From: Siphonodentalium dalli
Taxonomy: Eukaryota; Mollusca; Scaphopoda; Gadilida; Siphonodentaliidae
Assembly: GCA_032622095.1 (NCBI GenBank)
Contig: CP136063.1
Coordinates: 34,754,106-34,818,105, forward strand
DNA length: 64,000 nucleotides
Reading direction: 5' to 3'
Shown in pieces: positions 29,276 through 40,995 of this stretch. Each line of letters begins with the position of its first letter. The first letter of the stretch is position 1. Under the pieces are notes generated by a model, which was not told the origin of the DNA, searched no databases, and saw nothing but the letters and a program-made list of their open reading frames with translations. Position numbers and translations under genes: made by a program.

Positions 29276-30361
29276 TTGATAAGATGTTTGTAGTCGCCGA
29301 TTACAACCGAACTTAAAAATAATAATCTCTGTGATATCAGGAGTCTAATTGTGTGGCTTTATAATAGGCCTAAAGATGTCAAAACTGTGCCAATCGAGTC
29401 AGAGGTGCATGGGGGGGGGGGACACCAAAATTGAAACACACATATTTTTACCGCCGATTTTCAGCAAATTCATAAATATTCTTCTCCCAGATACATGTAT
29501 GAGGAATCTAATTGTGTGGTTTAAATACACCAATAATGAAGTTGGTGCCACTTGTGTGATAAATCTGTTTAGTCACCCATTTTCATCTCTCTTATATTTA
29601 GTCATCTTGATAATGATTCTAATTGTCGTTTCAAGATATCAAAAGTGACATCACTTGATTCAGGAATATCCATCCATGGAGTGGAGGGTCACTCAAAACT
29701 GATACAATATATTTTTAGTGCCAGTTTCCACCAAATTGATTCACGTTCTTCTACAATGATGTGAGGTATCAAATCACACAAGTTAAAGATACCAGATTTG
29801 GTGCCATTTGGGTCAGGGATGGAGAGGGCACAAGGATGTTTAGTCGCCGAAATCTACTGATATAGTCATCACCATAATATGTTCTAATGAGTTTTTGGCG
29901 TTCAAATTTCACCAAATTGACAAATGGTGACCTAATTACATCATAATTTATTTTCTCAACGGTCATATTTATATGGGGACGGGATTCAGGGCATTCATAT
30001 AGTGAGATAGAAAAACCAGATAAAAACAAAGAAAGCATTACAAATTTATTTATCACTAGCAGGGTTACCGGCTGATGTGAAGCCCTCTGCCATGGACATT
30101 TTGTGGAAATAGAGAATACCCTTGTTCAAAGTGTCTACGTAATCTCATAAATTTCATATCCAAATGGCACCACAAAACAGCATTCATATACATGACAATA
30201 TAGTTCTCATTGTTTGAGTGATTAATTGTCATTTTGTTTTTCGTGATTAATATGTCTCACAAAAAAAAAAAATTTTAGTTACAGCTGAGCGTACTTCAGA
30301 TGTTATCGTTAGTTAAATCGTACAGTCAACGTGGTTGGTCAACCAAGTAAGATTTTTTTTA

Positions 30362-30814
30362 CCCTGTGCCAATGCATTCTATTATATAGGCAGTCGACCA
30401 TAGGTCGCCTCGCATATATAAGAGAATGCATTGGCCTAACAATTTTTTTTTCCAATTTAAATGTCATTCGTGACTCGGGATGGTTGAGTCCGGGTGACAC
30501 CTTTATTAATGCAAATAGCTTTTCAATTTTTTACAATTTTAATAATTTGTTCTTGTATTCTTTAACAATTTTATAATTTCACCCATACAGAGCCCCAGAC
30601 AAACATGAGCAGACGACACTCTTCTATATGCTTCTATATATGTGTGGGGCTCCCTGCAGGGTAATGGATGTTTTTTATTTTATGTCCTAAAAATTTGTAA
30701 GAATCATTTATTTTAAAAAAAATGATAAAAAATTGTTAGGCCAATGCATTCTCTTATATATGCGAGGCGACCTATGGTCGACTCGCATATATAAGAGAAT
30801 GCATTGGCACAGGG
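30362..30814. mobile_element. Hairpin-ended MITE, TA flanks (unit B)
   Basis: Equivalent to 14115-14567, including the damaged left palindrome and the flanking 64-bp direct repeats. Confidence 0.8.
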
Positions 30815-31736
30815 TAAAAAAAGAAATATTTAGTTACAGCTGAGCGTACTCCAGATGTTATCGTTAGTTAAATCGTACAGTCAACGTGGTTGGAATTGGC
30901 ATTTGTTTTCTTCTTTTTTTTAGAAATGTCTTTTATTGGGATCAAACATGAAATTAGTTCAAAAAGACGACAATTAGGTTTCTACATGGAGATATATAAG
31001 ATCTTGAAGACATCTGGTTCAGGGAAGAATTCAGATATAATTTGGGGACACCTGTTTTCCAGCAGATGATACATTTATTCCCTAATAACTTAATAAGGCT
31101 ACTATGCCGAACCAACACAGATACATACATGTATACACGTATTATAAATATGACATAATATTTCTGTTTTCAAAATAAACATGCAAACAAAGGCTCTATT
31201 GCAACTGAAGATTTTTAATCTACATAGAATATTGTTAAATTACATTGAAAAATTCAGGTTGACTCAATACTGTCATTAGGAATATGGGGACATTTGGGCT
31301 TCTCGAGTTTGGGTGCCTATACCTGTAACAGGTATCAAAACAGCCTTGGAAATTTCTCTGACCTGGTTATCACATCTTCATGAAAATACATACGTTTTAA
31401 AGAAATCTCGAGGTGCTCCTGGTTCATGGTGTTATAGTTATCAGTTTAAAGGCAACATTGCTACATGTATTGGTACATATCAGCTACATGTGTCTGACAC
31501 ATAGTGATATTTTAAGTTGTTTATGTTAGACTACGAGTCTATTCTAAGAAATGAAACCAATCCTCTCTATCGGACAGATGTACCCTTGTCAGAATAGAAA
31601 TAAAAGTATTAAAGGTGAAAAAGGCCTCCGATAGGTTAGAAGAGTTATATTTTCATACATTGTATGACTTCTCTAAATTTGGATTGAAAAATTATCTGCT
31701 GATACTTGTGTGATGCAATATTATTGTATTGTTGTA

Positions 31737-31851
31737 AAGCCATTAGAAAGATAAAAAATGAAACTAAATCGAGTGCGAGTGACAATTCTGAATCGACTGA
31801 TACAGGCAACGATGAAGCTGATACACAAGTCAGAAGAACAAACACAAACTG
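31737..31851 (+). pseudogene. Probable acidic linker exon (unit B)
   Basis: As 15490-15603, with one additional A before the GTATGT donor, so it reads QVRRTNTNW at its end. Confidence 0.35.
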
Positions 31852-32289
31852 GTATGTTATTTCCACTCTACTCAGCTCTACTGTATAATACTGATACATT
31901 GTTTACTTGGTTGTGTTTGTGAAGTGGCCTGCATATGAAAAGCTGTGGTCCCTATATCTAAAATTTCTGATAGAATTTCATTCTATTCAAGTTCATATAA
32001 AAAGTTGAATATTCAAGAATTGCCTCATGTATATATGGCCAAGGGATGATTAATTTATATCAATATCTAATTGACGAAACTTAGAAATACATTGAACAAC
32101 ATCCAGATCATTCAGTTTGCTTGGATTACCACTTTCGTGAACATTCATTTCATTTCAAGAGCAGATATATCGAAAGCCGATTGATAATGTAGAGCAGTCA
32201 ATGATTTTTATAAAAGTGCCAAAATTATGTGCGCAGCTTTAATCTGATTTTCTTGTTAATGACCAACTCAGATATATGTGTCGTCCACA

Positions 32290-32515
32290 GGCATATTAAG
32301 GGAGATCTCCCAGCCTGATTGTTACTAGCAGACACTCTATACACCTGAATATATGAGGGGAGGTAACCCAGCCTGATTGTTACTAGCAGACACTCTGTAC
32401 ACCTGTTTCACTGTGAGGGGAGATAACCCAGCCTGGATTTTACTAGCAAAAACTATACACCTGAATCTCAGAGGGGAGGTAACACAGTCTGGTTTTCACT
32501 AGCAGACAATATACA
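32290..32515. repeat. Diverged tandem repeat of about 63 bp, 4 copies
   Basis: Each unit has GGGGAGGTAACCCAGCCTG, then TACTAGCAGACA and TACACCTG. Copies differ by substitutions and small indels. Confidence 0.75.
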
Positions 32516-32559
32516 TATCCCTCCGCACGAGTTAAACTATGTACTTTGATGGGATGAAT

Positions 32560-32790
32560 GGTCTCAGATGTTACATTTATAGACTGCCACGATCATCATA
32601 ATGACTCACGGACTCATGCTTTGAGTTAACAAGTTGCCGACCATACAGATATACCGATCATCATAACGACTCGCGGACCCATGATTGTGGAGTTAAAAAG
32701 GTGTTGACCACATAGATGGCACATTTATAGATACACCCAATGATCATCATAACGATGTGTTGACCCATGCCCAGAGTTATAGTTTGTGAG
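32560..32790. repeat. Diverged tandem repeat of about 75-100 bp, 3 copies
   Basis: GATCATCATAACGACTC followed by a GGACCCATG string recurs with irregular spacing. It is low in similarity but clearly repeated. Confidence 0.5.
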
Positions 32791-32835
32791 CATTGTAAAA
32801 ATTACGGTTCCACAAATTACAAGGAGTTGAAAAGT

Positions 32836-32930
32836 ATATGGTTACGGAGCAGTTGAATAGTATATGGTTACGGAGCAGTTGAATAGTATATGGTTATGGA
32901 GCAGTTGAATAGTATATGGTTGACCAACGT
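32836..32930. repeat. 26-bp tandem repeat, about 4 copies
   Basis: Unit GTATATGGTTACGGAGCAGT followed by TGAATA. Confidence 0.85.
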
Positions 32931-33064
32931 ATGGATGGGAGGTTCCACAAATTACGAGCAGTTTAATAGTATGGGAAAAGGAATGCTTTCTGGGGCGACA
33001 TGTCCTGTCTGGAAAATTTTCAGACAAACTGACAGGGTATACTTAGAGAACAACTAATGAGGTA

Positions 33065-33338
33065 CAGTAATGGCCTAATTAATCAACTTCTTAACCACAG
33101 CAGAATTATGGTTAACTTTTCAGGATTTAGTTGGAAATATGGCTTGTTGCCATTCATCGGAAAGCTCTTGGCGAGATCATTGGGTGTGTCTATAAATGTA
33201 ACATCTATGTGGTCAGCACCTTTTTAACTCGGCGAGAGCTTTCTGATAAATGGCTACAAGCCATATTTCTGACTAAATCCTTAAAAGTTACCCATAATTC
33301 TGCTGTGGTTAAGAAGTCAATTAAATAGGGCATTACTG
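33065..33338. mobile_element. Mariner-type MITE with 90-bp inverted repeats
   Basis: CAGTAATGGCCTAATTAATC at the left and its complement at the right (GGGCATTACTG), with TA on both sides (33063-33064, 33339-33340). The arms pair over about 90 bp (for example GGAAATATGGCTTGTTGCCA with GGCTACAAGCCATATTTC). This is the complete form of the deleted copies at 10330 and 26005. Confidence 0.85.
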
Positions 33339-33476
33339 TAAATTCTGGACTGCCTCAATTAATTCTATAATTTTGTATTATCCCAGTTATGTGGCTGCAT
33401 CTTTAAATGATGCACACATCTTTAATATGTTTTCAGCATCATGACTTCATTACACAAATTGAAACTATGTAATTAA

Positions 33477-33930
33477 CCCTTTCGGTGCCAGGGGCCGATC
33501 TCATCGGCCCTAATTTATGATCTGTAAAATCGGCCCTAAAAAATTATGAAATAAAAAAAATTAAAATTTGTGGGTATGCTTAATCATGTTATATATAGCA
33601 TATTTAAATACAAACTGGATGAAACCTTAGGGGCATGTTATAGCTCAAAACTATCACCAAGTATAGATAGTAATAATTTTGATGCCCATGAAAAATGTAA
33701 GATTCCCTTGCCCTAAACCTACAAAATAAGTCTGTTAAAGAATATACATGTAAGAAAAAAAAATTAAAATTGTAAAAAAAATGTAAAAAATAATAACAAA
33801 TGAAAAATTGTTAGGCCAATGCATTCTCTTATATATGCGAGGCGACCTATGGTCGACTTGCATATATAAGAGAATGCATTGGCACAGGGTATATGGATTG
33901 ATACAAAAATCGGACCTGGCACTGAAAGGG
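33477..33930. mobile_element. piggyBac-type MITE with a single hairpin
   Basis: TTAA on both sides (33473-33476, 33931-33934). Ends CCCTTTCGGTGCCAGG and CCTGGCACTGAAAGGG. One 69-nt palindrome lies near the right end (about 33815-33884). The terminal sequence differs from that of the 8843 element, so it is a related but separate family carrying the same hairpin. Confidence 0.85.
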
Positions 33931-35364
33931 TTAAGAAACTAATACAGTAGTATGAGATTGATACTTTTTTATTATTATTCATTCAAATATTCTTCCTCTA
34001 AAACTAGCCTGTAGTGGCGTGTGGGTCCACATAGACAGGTAAACCTGCTCAAAACTTTAAAGATGGATTATCTCATACATCAAATTTGAAATAATTTTGT
34101 GGGTATAAAATAAAATATGGTGAGAAGACCCATGTCTGGAAACGCTTCTATCAATTAATATTTATTTTATTTGGAATATTTTCTGATAAAATGAGATGAT
34201 CAAAACTTATTCAAAAGGGACATTTGTTTTATTTTTAGAACAGACCATTCAGGTGATTATATTACGGTATATATTATTTGTTTTTTGTTGGGAATTCCCA
34301 TGTCCACGCTTCCGATTGCGACGAGACACATGTACAGGTAAAAATATTTGTCCAATTGCTATGTTACCTCTGTTCATGTGGCTCTAGAATGTAATATTAT
34401 TACCATAAACTTATATGTTTGTCCAATTGATATGTTATCTCTGTTCAAGCGGTCTAGAATGTAAGAATTATTACCTTAAACTCTTATTTTGTTTGGCGTT
34501 TATTTCGAACTTCAAACAAGAAAAAACAAATTCCCATGTGCGCATTCAGGTCACGACACATGTACAGGTACAAAATCGATCTGGTATGTTACTAGAGTAA
34601 AAATGTTTGTCTAATTTCTATGTCATAACAATATACAAAATTAACAATAATGTTCTAAATTCAAACATTGTTGACGCGATTTCACATCCTTCCACTTTCT
34701 GAACGCAAATTTGAAATCAAACTCATCAATTGGAGGCCCTTCATTTGATATTTTTTATGAGAATGTTCAAATATGCTGCAGATAGTCTGCTTCATTTTAA
34801 TAAGATTATGAGTAGAAAACGCTCGTTCGCAATCTACAGTTGCTGTCCACTGCATTAACTTAATGAAATGTGAGAAGCTATTGAATTGAGCGTATATATG
34901 ATTTCACTGTTTTGCAATCAGTATAAAATACCGTAAAATAAAGCCCTATTGTTACACAAGAAGCCATTTCATAAATATATGTTTACTCAATTGTGATAGC
35001 TTCTAAAGAATCTACCTCTAAACTATCATTAACTAATTACCCAGGGCGTGAACCGACGCACAATAGTATAGCTAATCGAACACACACGTAATCTCATCCT
35101 TGTCAGCTCTTGTGAATAACGTTAAGTCGTCTTGCGCTAAGCCGGCTAATTTCTTTTGTTTACAATAAATGTTTGTTCAGTCCGCGGTAGACACGAAAAA
35201 TGCCTGCAGCCATATTTTTAGCCACCAGCATATATATTTTAGCCACTGTGTATGTTTTTTCGCAATTTGCTAAAATGGCTAAAGGCAGGGCGAACACTGC
35301 CAAAGCTTTTCGATGTATTCTGTGGTTACAATAATCTTCACATAAACATAAACTACAAGTGGAT

Positions 35365-36487
35365 GCTGGGGAGTTGTCGCATGCAACACAATTGGGAGTG
35401 CATCATCAATCGACCGTGGATCAAATGTGGGCAGTTGTGAAAAATGCTCAATGCGTGATGTCAGACTCCCTTCATAAGTATATGAGTTATCTTGAGGACA
35501 AGCGCAAAACTGTCGGACAATCGATCATGTGAATAGATTATTCGAGATGACGATACTCATGAAATGCCGACTGTTTTACAAGCAGAATCCAATCAAGCCC
35601 ACTTTCGTTGCTAGATACAAGCCACTGGTTGATACATTGTTAGCCTCTGCACCATACGAACCATTTCCCGTTGATGACTTCACCCCTGAAGATCTCAGGA
35701 AAAGGCACTATTATTTGGATAACCTTTCACAAGCCACCCCATTCAAATGTTATGTTTCGTCATTCATTTGGAAACAGTCTTGGGACTTACCACTTCATAT
35801 CGAAAACATCAGAATTCGATACAGAGGAAAATATTATCGATGAAAACAACAAGATATGCAAATTATAACTGGACATGCCAAGTTTCACACCCGTGCGATG
35901 CGCAAAAAGTTTGGCACCAATGTTGCTGCCCTCTGGTTTATATACAGAGACCTCACAGGTGACGCTTCTTCAGCAGACACAGCTGTAACTGAGTTGATGG
36001 ACCAGAGAGTTGTGTTAGCATTTAGTATGGTGGATCCCAGTATTGTTACCGATATATGCCATCACAATGAATGTAGACCTTGGAAAGATGACATATTTTT
36101 CGATAAATGTATTCAATTTGCACCAAAAAATCCGTTCATCGAAGCTTCCCTCCAATTCACCGGGAGACCAAATGTAAAATTCATGGTGCAAGCACGCATT
36201 TATCGTAAACAACATGAGGATGACAGCCACTATATTAGGTATCTACATGACATGGCTGTATAACATAGAGACATTGTTAATTTTGAATGCTTTGATGGCA
36301 AGCACTGTTGCAAGGTGGGTGAACCAGGCCTGCCTGTTGAAAGGTGGGTGAACCAGGCATGCCTGTTGAAAGGCGATTGAACCAGGCCTGCCTGTTGAAA
36401 GGTAGGTGAACCAGGCCTGCCTGTTGCTGCAGTTGATCGTGGGAGGCAGGTTATTGTTACCACCGACAGGAAATTTGCAGTAGCTGA
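35365..36487 (+). pseudogene. Uncharacterised CKVGEPG-family gene, first block (unit B)
   Basis: Less damaged than unit A in this part. An open segment (35368-35529) reads SHATQLGVHHQSTVDQMWAV followed by CVMSDSLHKYMSYLEDK to a stop. Then ARYKPLVDTLLASAPYEPFP, in another frame, runs to RYRGKYYR. A 136-codon frame (35856-36263) carries FHTRAMRKKFGTNVAALWFI, AVTELMDQRVVLAFSMVDPS, FTGRPNVKFMVQARIYRKQH and SHYIRYLHDMAV. After one in-frame stop the sequence continues RDIVNFECFDGKHCCKVGEP, four 29-bp repeat copies, then GRQVIVTTDRKFAVADH. The recalled family consensus has DDKH where this has DGKH. Role unknown; the acidic-Lys-His plus GEPG plus DHDF layout suggests an enzyme core, but this is inference. 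Confidence 0.6.
36314..36430. repeat. 29-bp minisatellite within the GEPG motif, 4 copies (unit B)
   Basis: The same unit as at 17455, with one copy fewer and several unit-specific substitutions (GGCATGCC, GGCGATTG). Confidence 0.9.
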
Positions 36488-36496
36488 TCACTATTT

Positions 36497-37495
36497 AGGG
36501 TTGAAACGATTAATCGACTAGCTGTAGTCGACGCTGAAATGTCAGAACGTCGACTCTGAATTTTGCCGTTGACTAGTCTGAACATAGAATATTAGTTGCA
36601 TGTATAACGTTTTCAAGATCGATTCTGGCATTAACGGTGTTAACTGCGCGTAAGTTACGGTAAGTATAACATTTGGTGGCACCCGGAATTGACAGTGTTA
36701 CTAGTATAGACACACACAGTGACCCGACTATTAATTGAGAGAATGAAATTGACAACACAATGTCTCACTCGTCGTTTGAGGTAAAAGACATCACTGCGAC
36801 ATGATGGCAATTGACGCGGCTTTATCGTTTGTCGGAGACTGCTTTGATCTAGACACTGTGTATATTTCAATTGATCTCGCACCGTCGGGTTACGATGCGA
36901 CGCTGTGTGAAGGTCGCTTAAGGTGACGTCATTGGTGCTACAGTATACTGACAGCGCTTGATCGGCACTCTGGCAATTTTCACAGAATTAAAAAGTCATC
37001 GTGGCATCAAACTTGCGTAGTAAGTGTACTTCCGACGTGTGGGAGCAGTTTAATCTTAGACAGAAAATGGCAGAGAGGTGGTTACATGCAAGTTGTGCTT
37101 GACCAAACTCAAGTACAATAAATCGACTTCAGTTATGAGATCTCACCTGGCATCAAAATATCCGGCGATGTCTAAATCTAATAGTAAACAACAAGCGCAA
37201 TCTACGCTGAGTTTCCAAGAAAATAACGAAAGAACGATGGACATTAATAACGAAACTCATTGTAGAATGGTGTGCTGTGGATTTACGCCCCATCAATGGT
37301 GATGGTTTCCGAAAACTACTGAACGAATTGGACCCGAAATATAAGGTACCGTGCCATCAGTGTTCGCCATGTACGAAGAATTTTCCATACCATGTTATGT
37401 TTGAAAGTTTTGATATTGGGTACCGACTAGTCGACGCAACGTGACTTTTGGGCCTTGACTAGTCGACTTTGAAGTTCACTAGTCATTTCAACACT
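36497..37495 (+). mobile_element. hAT element with BED-finger remnant (unit B)
   Basis: The same insertion as 17674-18637; the left duplication has mutated (ATCACTATTT against ATCACGATTT on the right). The BED-finger frame at 37078-37302 reads VTCKLCLTKLKYNKSTSVMR and SHLASKYPAM, where the second His of the finger context is followed by Tyr, and it is frameshifted soon after by a deletion. A 35-bp insertion relative to A lies near 36620. Confidence 0.85.
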
Positions 37496-37505
37496 ATCAC
37501 GATTT

Positions 37506-38333
37506 CACGAAGTCCATCATTATCTGTGGCATATGGCAGAGCTTTCCAAAATTCTTGAAGATAATTCTAATGGAGATGTCTCTAAACCTGTGCTCTACCT
37601 GTAGGAAGCATTTTTGGAGAGCATATCTCCAGAAAAATCACTCCTGAACAATCTATCCAAAAAATTTCTCAAAGATCACCCTTTCCAGACTTTTGATGAG
37701 AAGATTAACCACCCGTGGGATGAACTGCAAAAAATAGACAAAACAATCTGTGCTAACCATACCAGTGCACTACTGAATTCTAAGCTTGAGTTAAAAGCTT
37801 TCATTGATAATTTTTTTGTGTGTCTAGGCATTATTCGTAAGCATTATGCAAGCTGACCAAGCTTTTGCTGATTTATATGGAACTGACACCTAAGAAAAAC
37901 ATAGACCATTACTTTTGTCAAAAGCCAAAACTGCACACAGGATCCCATTCAGTCCATCTGCACAAACGGCAAACACACTTAAGTTGAAAGTAAAGTGTAC
38001 TGAAAGTGACAAACCAAGAATAATATACTGTGACAGGAAACTCAGATCTAAAACGCCCAAAAGCTCCTACTATCAATCAAGTTTTAGACAGGGTGTTTGT
38101 TCATCGAAACCCCGAGATGTTCTGATGAAATACTGTATTACAGCAGCTAATGTTTTCCAGATATATGTATTAAATGTGGAGGAGCAGATGAACTGAACAG
38201 GGATGATAACAGTTATCCACAGTGCCAATCATGTATTGGGCTTTTTCAAAAATTACTCTGCCGTAAATGTAACATCCAAGCTGATAAACAATCAAAGTTG
38301 AAGAACAAACGTGCTTCTAAGAAACCCAAAACC
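37506..38333 (+). pseudogene. Uncharacterised CKVGEPG-family gene, second block (unit B)
   Basis: Continuation after the hAT element. An 80-codon frame (37614-37856) carries ESISPEKSLLNNLSKKFLKD, WDELQKIDKTICANHTSALL and ends IIRKHYAS where unit A has the KCGEPNCDICKP segment, which is deleted here. The cysteine-rich C-terminus (CIKCGGADELN, SYPQCQSC, LCRKCNIQADK) and the basic tail are present; the tail stop is missing relative to A (CCCAATGTGA). Confidence 0.55.
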
Positions 38334-38471
38334 CAATGTGAACATTCATATGTTGCAAACTTTCAATATATTAATACATCACATTTGACGACTGACGCAC
38401 ACATGCGGATGGACAGACATACGACGGATGAAAACTTATGGCAAAAGATCAAACATGACTTTGTCAAGTTG

Positions 38472-38640
38472 AGCTAAATATAGCACCGACTCCTCCGGTA
38501 ACCATGGTAACGATTGATGTGAGATGTGCACACAACAGTCAAGTATAATCTGACTTTGGTGTCTGTTAGCTAAATATAGCACCGACTCCTCCGGTAACCA
38601 TGGTAACGATTATAATCTGACTTTGGTGTCTGTTCTGCTG
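38472..38640. repeat. Direct duplication of about 95 bp at the end of unit B
   Basis: GCTAAATATAGCACCGACTC with CGGTAACCATGGTAACG occurs at about 38472 and 38567. Homology with unit A (19682-19805) ends inside the second copy, at GCTAAATATAG. Confidence 0.8.
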
Positions 38641-38911
38641 AAAACAAAAGAAAACTGGAATAATACTCACTTAAAAGGGGCCCATTCCAGACTCAGAATT
38701 CTGTTTGTAACCATGGTAACCAGTGAGGTCTTGTTTTCTTATGTCAGACTATTTATTATTTTACATTGGTATCCATAGTAACCAGCAGAGCCTAAGTCTT
38801 AAAACTGAAAAAATAACAAATCAAGCAGTCCAGATTAGTTTTGAACATTTCGCAGTATAGTACAACATTCTGTGTGATGCACAACGAATGAGTACAAATA
38901 GAAACGTTGTT
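38641..38911. other. Right flank of the duplication, nothing recognised
   Basis: Single-copy sequence as far as this window shows; several GTAACCATGGTAACC-like palindromic strings. Confidence 0.4.
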
Positions 38912-39103
38912 TCAATGGCGATCACCCACCAATAGCGGATTCCTGAGTTCGCTAAATTCCAGGAGCTCTTCAATAAGAAAGTTATGAACCGTATCACCAC
39001 GCACTGCTAAGTGGGGCCAGAATTTTGGTGCTGCAGAGTCTTTGTTTACATTTGTGCGAGACTGCAGCCCTCTTAATTCAGATTGTTTGGCTTCGGCAAT
39101 CCG
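38912..39103 (-). CDS. Unrecognised exon-like frame (64 codons, no ATG)
   Basis: On the minus strand a frame begins after TTGCCGTAG, a plausible splice acceptor, and reads RIAEAKQSELRGLQSRTNVN, then APKFWPHLAVRGDTVHNFLI and EELLEFSELRNPLLVGDRH to a stop. The varied composition without low-complexity bias is more protein-like than neighbouring chance frames. It has no start codon, so it would be a terminal exon. It lies 1.1 kb downstream (in transcription sense) of the DDE_4 transposase remnant on the same strand and could belong to that element. No family recognised. Confidence 0.3.
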   Translation of the reverse strand, partial: RIAEAKQSELRGLQSRTNVNKDSAAPKFWPHLAVRGDTVHNFLIEELLEFSELRNPLLVGDRH

Positions 39104-40053
39104 CTACGGCAACAGTATGCCGTGGCCCAGTTTGCGAGTTTATTTATGATGGATGTTTCTGAAGATCTTTTCGACAAGATGACAGTATAGTTAAAATACA
39201 AAAATATTAAAAGACAAATCTGAAAAAAATAACAATTGTTTTATTGTGATTGTTAATTGTATGTAGCATTTTACGGATCTTATTATAGCTATCGTATGCT
39301 TAAGATGGTCACACTACTCACATGCACATGCAGCGCACAAACAATACATATGAATCAAATTCATAGCTTTATGCTTATGATTTGGTGCAAGATGTTTCAG
39401 CAATGGCAATACTTTGAGAAATACTCCTCATATCAGTTTGAAATATGTTACGCAAAATGTGGGGATAATTTTGAACATGGGTCCATCAATGTGAGTGCAC
39501 ATTTAAAAGAAAGACCATTATATTTTGTGAGAATTACATACTTCTTGCATGTTTTTAGAAACATTCAAAATTGGAATAACGTGAGCGTTTTAAACAAATC
39601 GACAGAGAAACACAAACAGTATTTACCCCGGTAACTAGTATTAATTTATAATTACCTGACATAATGCAAGCTTAGCTATATATTACAACCAATAAGTCAA
39701 GAAAGAAACCAAATACATTTTTAAAAAGATGGCCCAACCCAGCTGATACTGGTCATATAAAACTACAAAACTCAAAATATTATGTATAATAAAGAGCGTT
39801 TCTGCTATATAATACCCTAATATCCAAAATGTTAAAGAGCGTTCATGATTGATGCCGATTAGAAGTAAATATTATATTTTGTATACTCCTGGTGTAAATT
39901 CAAATGGGACACAATTAAACGTGTATGGCTTCATGATTATAATGATCCATGCAGTCCTGGTAACAAGACATGTAGACAAATTAAAGCCACAATTTCCTCA
40001 CCAGCTTTGCCTGAAGATTACAAAGACATGCATAGTTACATAAACCACATGGT
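39104..40053. other. Spacer without a supported gene
   Basis: Two plus-strand frames (39257-39634 and 39849-40043) are open but rich in Cys/Tyr/Phe from AT-rich codons and match nothing I recognise. Confidence 0.4.
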
Positions 40054-40238
40054 TCATGAGCACGGAATAACTGGCTGCGCAATAATCTTGAATTCCTTTA
40101 GTCGCTGAATAACGCGTTCAATATGGACACGTAACTTGGCAATAGTTCGGGTATTCGTGACTTCAGACCTGCATATTCAAATATTTTCATTAGCCCCATG
40201 CAGTTAAATTTCTTTGTGAACGGTGGAATGTTCAATGT
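40054..40238 (-). pseudogene. DDE_4-family transposase C-terminus (Harbinger/IS5-like)
   Basis: Read on the minus strand: TLNIPPFTKKFNCMGLMKIF, then (after a one-base frameshift near 40165) SEVTNTRTIAKLRVHIERVI and QRLKEFKIIAQPVIP to a stop. TLNIPPF followed by E-V-x-x-T-R-x-I-A-x-x-R-x-H-(V/I)-E-R-x-I-x-R-(I/L)-K-x-F is the characteristic end of DDE_4 transposases, where the Glu in HIER is the last catalytic acid. The two upstream catalytic Asp residues are not found in the following 300 bases, so this is a 3' fragment. It is the only transposase in the window from the superfamily that could mobilise the TAA-flanked MITE at 1343. Confidence 0.75.
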
Positions 40239-40546
40239 TCAGTAATTGGAGTCCCAAAAGTATACAACAGTAAACTTTTACAGTTCTGGACCCCATATTA
40301 GGTAGTGAAATATTTAAAAATTGAGGCTGATGTATACAACACTGAAGGTCCTATATTTGTAATCTATTATATATGAACGTTTGAGACACCGACACTAATG
40401 AACATTTGCTGTTGAAACCTTGTATTGTAAAATTGTGATCGGGCAATGGGAACGGGACAACACGCACCAAAGACAAATCGCCCTAAAAAACAAACCACCA
40501 TGCGGTCACAGAATACAACACATACCGTAAACAAAGAACTTTATAC
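40239..40546. other. Spacer upstream of the DDE_4 remnant
   Basis: Should contain the N-terminal part of the transposase if it were complete, but I find no matching frame. Confidence 0.4.
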
Positions 40547-40550
40547 TTAA

Positions 40551-40991
40551 AGGTACTCAATCCGATTCGACGGTGCCCAATCATCAGATTCCAACAACAA
40601 CGTTTTTTTTAATTGCTGCATCAGTTATCAGAATCGATTAATTGCCCAAAAATAATGCTAACCACAGTCAACTATAGTATAAAATTGCCCAAAACCTGTT
40701 ATTTATCAACGTTTTGTTCAATGAAATTTTGCCGGTTGTTAAATATCTGACACAAAAAAGCCACTGGATTTTAGAGTTATCGATCTCCATCAGCTATCTG
40801 GTCAGATGTCAGATAAGTTCTTCTCGTCGACAGTTTACTGGGCCACTTAAAATTAAAATAATAGATTTCAATCATCGATATCTGATCACTCCTAGCTTTG
40901 ACGGGTGGGTTCCTCGACTCGAATCAAATATTATTTACCCCCGAAGCCAAGGAAATAGTAATTTGCGAGCGTTAATTCAGATTGAGTACCT
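40551..40991. mobile_element. Kolobok-type MITE, TTAA target site
   Basis: TTAA on both sides (40547-40550, 40992-40995). Terminal inverted repeat AGGTACTCAATC...GATTGAGTACCT. TTAA with AG-starting ends suits Kolobok, while CCC-starting ends suit piggyBac; the distinction is from terminal bases only. The 93-codon frame inside is not recognisable. Confidence 0.65.
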
Positions 40992-40995
40992 TTAA

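Larger units (their letters stand above)
32022..35160. other. 3.1-kb block present only in unit B
   Basis: Contains, in order, three short tandem repeat families (32290-32925), a full mariner-type MITE (33065-33338), a piggyBac-type MITE with one hairpin (33477-33930), a two-fold repeat around ACACATGTACAGGTA and TTGTCCAATTG (34325-34600), and anonymous AT-rich sequence to 35160. No gene is recognised. It is presumably intronic to the broken CKVGEPG-family gene. Confidence 0.7.
19911..38578 (+). repeat. Tandem segmental duplication, unit B (about 18.7 kb)
   Basis: Direct tandem copy of 4690-19805. It is longer because of more VNTR and G-run repeat units, one extra lectin exon copy, and a 3.1-kb block (32022-35160) absent from A. 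It lacks the truncated piggyBac-type element of A and the 29-bp expansion at 16.4 kb. Confidence 0.95.

Noticed and set aside
39257-39634. 125-codon plus-strand frame
   Set aside because: Low-information AT-rich peptide with no motif, no splice or promoter context, and no support from the neighbouring remnants.
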